This document shows positions 5,512-9,107 of a stretch of DNA of 9,107 nucleotides, in pieces. This DNA is from Defluviicoccus sp. (GTDB lineage: Bacteria > Pseudomonadota > Alphaproteobacteria > MPNO01). Each line of letters starts with the position of its first letter. Position 1 is the stretch's first letter. A model generated the notes under the pieces. That model was not told the origin of the DNA and did not search any database. It saw only the letters and a program-made list of their open reading frames with translations. Location of the stretch: assembly GCA_028820945.1 (NCBI GenBank), contig JAPPHW010000052.1, positions 1-9,107 on the forward strand, in the 5' to 3' direction. Made by a program: the position numbers and the translations under genes.

Positions 5512-7130
5512 GCGCCGCCAGCGCCGGTACGACAGCGCGAGCCCGGAAGGGACCCGCGAAAGAGGCGATCGTCGAGCCCCAACGGGTCGGCGTTTCCAGA
5601 AAGGGAATGGTCGCGACCCAGCACCATTTCGCCACGCGCGCCGGCGTCCGGATGCTCGAGGAGGGCGGCAACGCGGTCGATGCCGCCGTTGCCGCGGCGC
5701 TCGCGCTGGGCGTCTGCGAGCCCGCCGCGTCGGGTATCGGCGGACAGACCATGATGCTCGTCCACACTGCGGATCCCCGGCGCACGTTTTCCCTCGACGG
5801 CTCGTCCCGGGCGCCGAATCGGGCGGTTTCCGAAGCGTTCTCCGACCGGCGGAGCGAGGTGCGGCGCGGCTATCGGGCGTCGACGGTGCCGAGCGCGCTC
5901 GCGACCTACCACTATGCCTTGGCGACCCATGGCCGGCTCGGTTGGGAGAAGGTCTTCGAGCCGGCCATCGAGCTGGCCCTGGAGGGCTATCCGGTCAGCG
6001 TCCTGCAGCACGCGCTGACCCAGCGCGAGCGACGCAATCTCCGCGAGGGGACCGCGGGGCGGTTCTTCCTCGACGAGGGCAGGCCCTACCGGCCCGGCCG
6101 GACGTTTCGCCAGCCGGTCCTGGCACGGACGCTCGAACGCATCGCGCGTCAGGGCATGGAAGAATTCTATCTCGGCGAAACCGCCGAGCTGATCCATCGG
6201 GACATGGAAGCCAATGACGGGCTGATCCAGAGGGACGATCTGGCCCAGATCCCCAATCCGATCGAGCGGCGCCCTCTGACCGGCCGGTTCGACGGCAACC
6301 GCATTTTCACCATGCCGCCGCCCGGCGCGGGGCGGACGCTGGTCGAGATGCTCAACGTCTACCAGAACCTTTCCGGCCGGGCCGCCGATCCCGATACGCC
6401 GCTCGGTGCTGCCTACCTCGCGGAGATCATCCGCCGGGCGGCGCTCGACAGGCAGGACCGGCCCTACGACCCCAACTTCTATTCCCAGGTCTCGGCCCAG
6501 GAAATGTTGCGCACCGAGTACGCCCAGCGAGTCGCCCGGCGGATCGGCAGGAGGATCCAGAGTCAGGGCGAGACCACGCATCTGTCCGTCATGGACGAGG
6601 CGGGCAATGTCGTCGCCCTGACCCAGTCCATCGAGGGCGTCTACGGATCGTGCAGCGCGTCTCCGGATCTCGGGTTTCTCTACAACAACTACATGAACGC
6701 CTTCGAGTACAGCGACCCGTCGCACCCTTACTACCTGCGGCCGAACGCGGTTCCTTGGGCCAGCGTCGCGCCTTCCATCGTCTTTCGCGGGCGCAGGCCA
6801 TGGCTGGCGATCGGATCGCCGGGGAGCGAGCGGATCGCCCCGTCGATCCTGCAAGTCCTGCTGCGGCTCAGGAACTCCACCCCCTTCGCCGCGGTGGAAG
6901 CGCCGCGCATCCACTGTTCGCTGGACGGCAAGGTGTCGCTGGAGGCTTCGAGAATCCGGGACGACATTCCCGCCAGGCTGCGCAGGCGCGGGTTCGAGAT
7001 CGTCCCCCGGGAGGCCTACAGCTTCTACATGGGATGCGTACAGATGGTCGTCCGCCAGCAGAGGCCGGTCGAATTCATCGGCGTTGCGGACCCGAGACGC
7101 GACGGCGCCGCCGCGGGTCCGGGGAAATGA
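5508..7130 (+). CDS. Gamma-glutamyltransferase-family Ntn-hydrolase, cytoplasmic, atypical substrate pocket
   Basis: The 540-residue product is a member of the GGT family of self-cleaving N-terminal-nucleophile enzymes. Family marks are MVATQHHFATRAGVRMLEEG (34-53), GGNAVDAAVAAALALGV (53-69), GIGGQ (76-80), TMPPPGAGRTLVEMLN (268-283), the cleavage/nucleophile site T356 in ETTHLSVMDEAGN (355-367), LYNNYMNAF (391-399) and GSPGSERI (436-443). Self-cleavage before T356 would give chains of about 355 and 185 residues. There is no signal peptide: the N-terminus is a polar, basic stretch, unlike periplasmic E. coli Ggt. Several residues that hold the glutamyl group in E. coli Ggt appear replaced (see findings), so glutathione or gamma-glutamyl substrates are doubtful and another amide is likely. 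ATG 5508 overlaps the preceding stop (ATGA) and has GGGAG at 5495-5499 with an eight-base gap. The frame remains open further upstream, but that part lies inside the previous gene. Confidence 0.85.
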   Translation: MSAASAGTTARARKGPAKEAIVEPQRVGVSRKGMVATQHHFATRAGVRMLEEGGNAVDAAVAAALALGVCEPAASGIGGQTMMLVHTADPRRTFSLDGSSRAPNRAVSEAFSDRRSEVRRGYRASTVPSALATYHYALATHGRLGWEKVFEPAIELALEGYPVSVLQHALTQRERRNLREGTAGRFFLDEGRPYRPGRTFRQPVLARTLERIARQGMEEFYLGETAELIHRDMEANDGLIQRDDLAQIPNPIERRPLTGRFDGNRIFTMPPPGAGRTLVEMLNVYQNLSGRAADPDTPLGAAYLAEIIRRAALDRQDRPYDPNFYSQVSAQEMLRTEYAQRVARRIGRRIQSQGETTHLSVMDEAGNVVALTQSIEGVYGSCSASPDLGFLYNNYMNAFEYSDPSHPYYLRPNAVPWASVAPSIVFRGRRPWLAIGSPGSERIAPSILQVLLRLRNSTPFAAVEAPRIHCSLDGKVSLEASRIRDDIPARLRRRGFEIVPREAYSFYMGCVQMVVRQQRPVEFIGVADPRRDGAAAGPGK

Positions 7131-7825
7131 GCCTGCCGCTCCTGTTGTCGGTGCCGCATGCCGGGCTGACCGTCCCGCCGGAGGCCGAACCGTACTGCGT
7201 CCTCACCGAGCGCGAGATCGTCGAGGACGGCGACGGGGGCGCGGCCGAGATCTACGACCTCGAATCCTCCGTCGCGGCGTTCCACACGACGAACATCGCC
7301 CGCGCGATCGTCGACATGAACCGGTCCGCGAACGACAGGCGGCGCGACGGCGTGATCAAGACCCACACTTGCTGGAACGTCCCGGTCTGGCGCGAGTCGC
7401 TGCCGGACGCAGTCGCCGAACGGCTGATCGACCGCTACCACCGGCCCTATCACCGCCGCCTGAGCGAGCTGGCGGCGGAACCGGGTCTGCGGCTCGCCAT
7501 CGATTGCCATACCATGGCGGCCGAGGGTCCTCCGGTCGGGCCGGACGCCGGCAGGGAGCGGCCCCGGATCTGCCTGGGCTACGGCGAGGGAACCTGTCCC
7601 CGGGACTGGGTCGAGACGCTGAAATCCTGTTTCGAGGAGACGATCGGCCCCCACGTCACCATCAACGACCCGTTCAGCGGCGGCTACATCACGCGCCACC
7701 ATTCGGCCGAAATGTCCTGGCTGCAACTCGAAATGTCGAGAGCGCCGTTTCTGTCGAACTCGGAAAAGAACGGTGCAGTACTTACGGCTCTGACGAACCT
7801 GGTCGCGCGGATCCAGTCTCGTTGA
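7127..7825 (+). CDS. N-formylglutamate amidohydrolase (FGase) family protein
   Basis: The 232-residue protein fits the FGase family (HutG-type N-formylglutamate deformylase and relatives), metal-dependent amide hydrolases of about 230-270 residues. Motifs run in family order: SVPHAG (8-13), DMNRSAND (63-70), RYHRPYH (103-109), AIDCHTM (124-130), NDPFSGGYITRHH (180-192) and LQLEMSR (199-205). H11, H128, H191/H192 and E202 are the plausible metal or catalytic residues. No signal peptide or membrane segment is present. ATG 7127 overlaps the GGT-like stop (7128-7130) in an ATGA junction, with GGGGAA just upstream, so the two are probably translated in a coupled way. No histidine-utilisation gene (hutH, hutU, hutI) is in the window, so N-formylglutamate from histidine breakdown is not supported as the substrate. 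The ligase context suggests an N-acyl or N-formyl amino-acid or peptide instead (inference). Confidence 0.85.
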   Translation: MSLPLLLSVPHAGLTVPPEAEPYCVLTEREIVEDGDGGAAEIYDLESSVAAFHTTNIARAIVDMNRSANDRRRDGVIKTHTCWNVPVWRESLPDAVAERLIDRYHRPYHRRLSELAAEPGLRLAIDCHTMAAEGPPVGPDAGRERPRICLGYGEGTCPRDWVETLKSCFEETIGPHVTINDPFSGGYITRHHSAEMSWLQLEMSRAPFLSNSEKNGAVLTALTNLVARIQSR

Positions 7826-7927
7826 ATTCGCGTGGAACGGCATCGACGCCGACGACCGGACGAGCGGCGGTCCCGCCGGGCGCCGTGACGTCCGGGAAGA
7901 CCGAAAGCGGCGGTCCGCCTCTCCCGG
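7826..7927. terminator. Convergent intergenic region with GC-rich hairpins
   Basis: This 102-base gap lies between the stops of two facing genes, where termination of both transcripts is expected. CGGCG (7865-7869) and CGCCG (7874-7878) form a tight stem with a four-base loop. A second perfect eight-base stem, GCGGCGGT (7907-7914) with ACCGCCGC (7932-7939), spans 17 loop bases and reaches into the end of the Rid gene. Neither has a T-run on either strand, so factor-dependent termination is more likely. The pairings are visible, but the function is inferred from position. Confidence 0.25.
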
Positions 7928-8338
7928 TCAAACCGCCGCGACGGTCTGCACCTCGATCAGGAAGGGCTCCTGCACCAGTCGGTCGACGAGGAGGAGCGTG
8001 TTCGGCGGGTACCTGCCGTCGGGGAACATCGCGGGGAATTCGCGCAGGCGAAATTTCATGAACTCCGGGATCGACTGGGAATGCACCATGTAGGTGGTGA
8101 ACTGGACCACGTTGCCCCAGCCCGCGCCCGCCGATTCCAGCGCCGCCCGGATGTTGGCGAAGACCTGCGTGCATTGCGCGTCGAAGTCGCGTTCGCCGAC
8201 GATGTTGCCCTCCGGGTCGGCGGACAGCATGCCGGCGATGAACAGATATTCCGATGCCTTCACCCGCGTTACATGGGTGTATTGCCCGAGCGGCGCGCCG
8301 AGCGCGTCGGGGTTGTAGATTTCGATTTCGGCTGTCAT
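7928..8338 (-). CDS. Rid (YjgF/YER057c/UK114) family protein lacking the RidA catalytic arginine
   Basis: The 136-residue product has the usual Rid length and order of motifs: GAPLGQYTHVTRV (14-26), LFIAGMLSADPEGNIVG (32-48), QCTQVFANIRAALESAGAGWGNVVQFTTYM (55-84) and the C-terminal RYPPNTLLLVDRL...IEVQTVAAV. Rid proteins form trimers with clefts between subunits, and true RidA hydrolyses reactive enamines and imines from PLP enzymes. That activity needs an arginine (R105 in E. coli) in a 'YPARS' context; here the aligned text is YPPNT, with N113 at that position. Tyr20 matches the conserved cleft tyrosine. The protein therefore belongs with the non-RidA branches (Rid4-7 type), whose roles are mostly unknown and often tied to amine or aromatic catabolism. 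The start is ATG at 8338 with a strong upstream AAGGAGG. It sits 67 bases after a CBS-BON gene on the same strand and converges on the operon. Confidence 0.88.
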   Translation of the reverse strand: MTAEIEIYNPDALGAPLGQYTHVTRVKASEYLFIAGMLSADPEGNIVGERDFDAQCTQVFANIRAALESAGAGWGNVVQFTTYMVHSQSIPEFMKFRLREFPAMFPDGRYPPNTLLLVDRLVQEPFLIEVQTVAAV

Positions 8339-8347
8339 CGGCCCGCC

Positions 8348-8354
8348 CCTCCTT
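8348..8354 (-). promoter_or_regulatory. Shine-Dalgarno of the Rid gene
   Basis: On the minus strand this reads AAGGAGG, nine bases before the ATG at 8338. It is the clearest ribosome binding site in the window and supports that start. It suggests that the Rid gene is translated independently of the upstream CBS-BON gene. Confidence 0.7.
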
Positions 8355-8367
8355 CAGGTGGAGGCGC

Positions 8368-8399
8368 GATCAAGCCCGCTCCCGGCCGCCGGATCAAGC
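8368..8399. repeat. Short direct repeat GATCAAGC in the CBS-BON/Rid gap
   Basis: GATCAAGC occurs at 8368-8375 and again at 8392-8399, a spacing of 24 bases between starts. Both copies lie in the 67-base gap between two minus-strand genes and could be chance or a tandem binding site. With only eight bases per copy, this is weak. Confidence 0.3.
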
Positions 8400-8405
8400 G
8401 GCGCG

Positions 8406-9104
8406 TTACGGCACGACCGTCTTCACCCTCGATCTGAGCGCCCTGTGGTCGGCGATGTCCTTGACGCCGTCGATTTCCTCGGCGAGCACCTTGGTCGCGG
8501 CGCGCTCGGAGTCCGAGCCGACCACCCCCCAGAACTCCACCCTTCCCTCCTTCACCGTCACGCTGGTGGTGCCGTAGCTCGCCCAGGGCTGCTCCGACAG
8601 CGCCCGGTCGACCGCCTTCCTGATCGCCTCGTCGTCCGCGTCGGCGGCGATCGTCACCGAACCCGCCGCGGCGATCTGGCGGATGATGTTGGCCCGGCTG
8701 ATCAGACCCACCACCTTGCCGCCGTCGACGATCGTCACCCGCTTGATGTGGTTGCGCTCCAGCGTCTCGGCGATCTCCGACAGCGGCGCCTCGGGCCCCA
8801 GAGAGATCACCGGCGCGGTCATCACGTCGCGCGCCGTCCTGCCGTGCGCCTTGGTGAAGTCGTCGGCCAGGTCGGACGGGTCGCGCCACAGATTGAGCCA
8901 CCACGACCCGGCCGGCTTCTCGGTGCCGACCTCCGGGCGGCGCAGCAGATCCCCCTCGCTCACGATGCCGAGCAGCGCGCCGTCCTCGCCGACCACCGGG
9001 ACCGCGCTGATATGGTGCTCGGTCAGCGTCCGCGCGATCCCGGTCACCGGCTCGTCCGGACCCACCGTCACAACCCGGGTCGTCATGATGTCCTTCGCCC
9101 GCAT
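8406..9104 (-). CDS. CBS-CBS-BON domain protein
   Basis: The 232-residue protein has three small domains. CBS1 is at about 4-58 (AKDIMTTRVVTVGPDEPV; ISAVPVVGEDGALLGIVSEGDLL). CBS2 is at about 90-146 (ARDVMTAPVISLGPEAPL; IKRVTIVDGGKVVGLISRANII), after a Trp-rich linker (SWWLNLWRD, 67-75). A BON domain is at about 153-225 (DDEAIRKAVDRAL; VTVKEGRVEFWGVVGSDSERAA; VKDIADH). Paired CBS domains bind adenine nucleotides or similar ligands as energy sensors; BON domains often bind phospholipid or other surfaces. With no signal peptide, it should be cytoplasmic. This architecture is common in proteobacteria as an uncharacterised stress-type protein. The start at 9104 (MRAKDIMTT) fits the normal family N-terminus. 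The window ends three bases later, so its ribosome site and promoter cannot be seen. It probably shares a transcript with the Rid gene downstream. Confidence 0.88.
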   Translation of the reverse strand: MRAKDIMTTRVVTVGPDEPVTGIARTLTEHHISAVPVVGEDGALLGIVSEGDLLRRPEVGTEKPAGSWWLNLWRDPSDLADDFTKAHGRTARDVMTAPVISLGPEAPLSEIAETLERNHIKRVTIVDGGKVVGLISRANIIRQIAAAGSVTIAADADDEAIRKAVDRALSEQPWASYGTTSVTVKEGRVEFWGVVGSDSERAATKVLAEEIDGVKDIADHRALRSRVKTVVP

Positions 9105-9107
9105 CGC

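Noticed and set aside
5508..7825. A glutathione-degradation or histidine-utilisation operon
   Set aside because: The GGT-like pocket residues are changed and the protein is not exported. No dipeptidase of glutathione breakdown and no hutH, hutU or hutI gene is present.

Overview
The window is a GC-rich, densely packed piece of a bacterial chromosome. It looks proteobacterial, most likely alphaproteobacterial, judging from the strong G/C bias at third codon positions, the short or overlapping gene junctions and the types of proteins encoded. This taxonomic reading is an inference. I see no tRNA, rRNA, CRISPR array, insertion sequence or phage gene.

Layout. Bases 2-109 are the last 35 codons of an aromatic-ring-hydroxylating dioxygenase beta subunit, followed at once by a long GC-rich hairpin that probably ends that transcript. 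After a leader of about 140 bases, six plus-strand genes run from 292 to 7825 with very little space between them: (1) a small MscS-like channel; (2) a soluble MgtE-type sensor (MgtE_N plus a CBS pair) with no membrane part; (3) a full-length MgtE magnesium transporter; (4) a fusion of a D-Ala-D-Ala-ligase-like ATP-grasp enzyme with an M20-peptidase-fold domain whose metal ligands have all been replaced; (5) a gamma-glutamyltransferase-family Ntn-hydrolase without a signal peptide; (6) an N-formylglutamate-amidohydrolase-family protein. Genes 4-5 and 5-6 overlap by ATGA, and genes 1-2 are one base apart. Facing this operon on the minus strand are a CBS-CBS-BON protein (9104 to 8406) and a Rid-family protein (8338 to 7928).

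How the genes may work together. Genes 1-3 form an ion and osmotic module: a channel, a magnesium transporter and an extra cytoplasmic magnesium/nucleotide sensor. Genes 4-6 form an amide-bond module: one ATP-dependent C-N ligase and two amide hydrolases or acyltransferases, all apparently cytoplasmic. One operon linking these modules is the most interesting aspect of the window. A working hypothesis is that the ligase makes a small peptide-like or acylated amino-acid compound (an osmolyte or Mg-related metabolite) that the two hydrolases turn over. The gene order is directly visible. The shared function and the product are inference. The GGT-like and Rid proteins both lack key residues that define the textbook activity of their families, so automatic names such as 'gamma-glutamyltranspeptidase' or 'RidA imine deaminase' are likely to mislead here.
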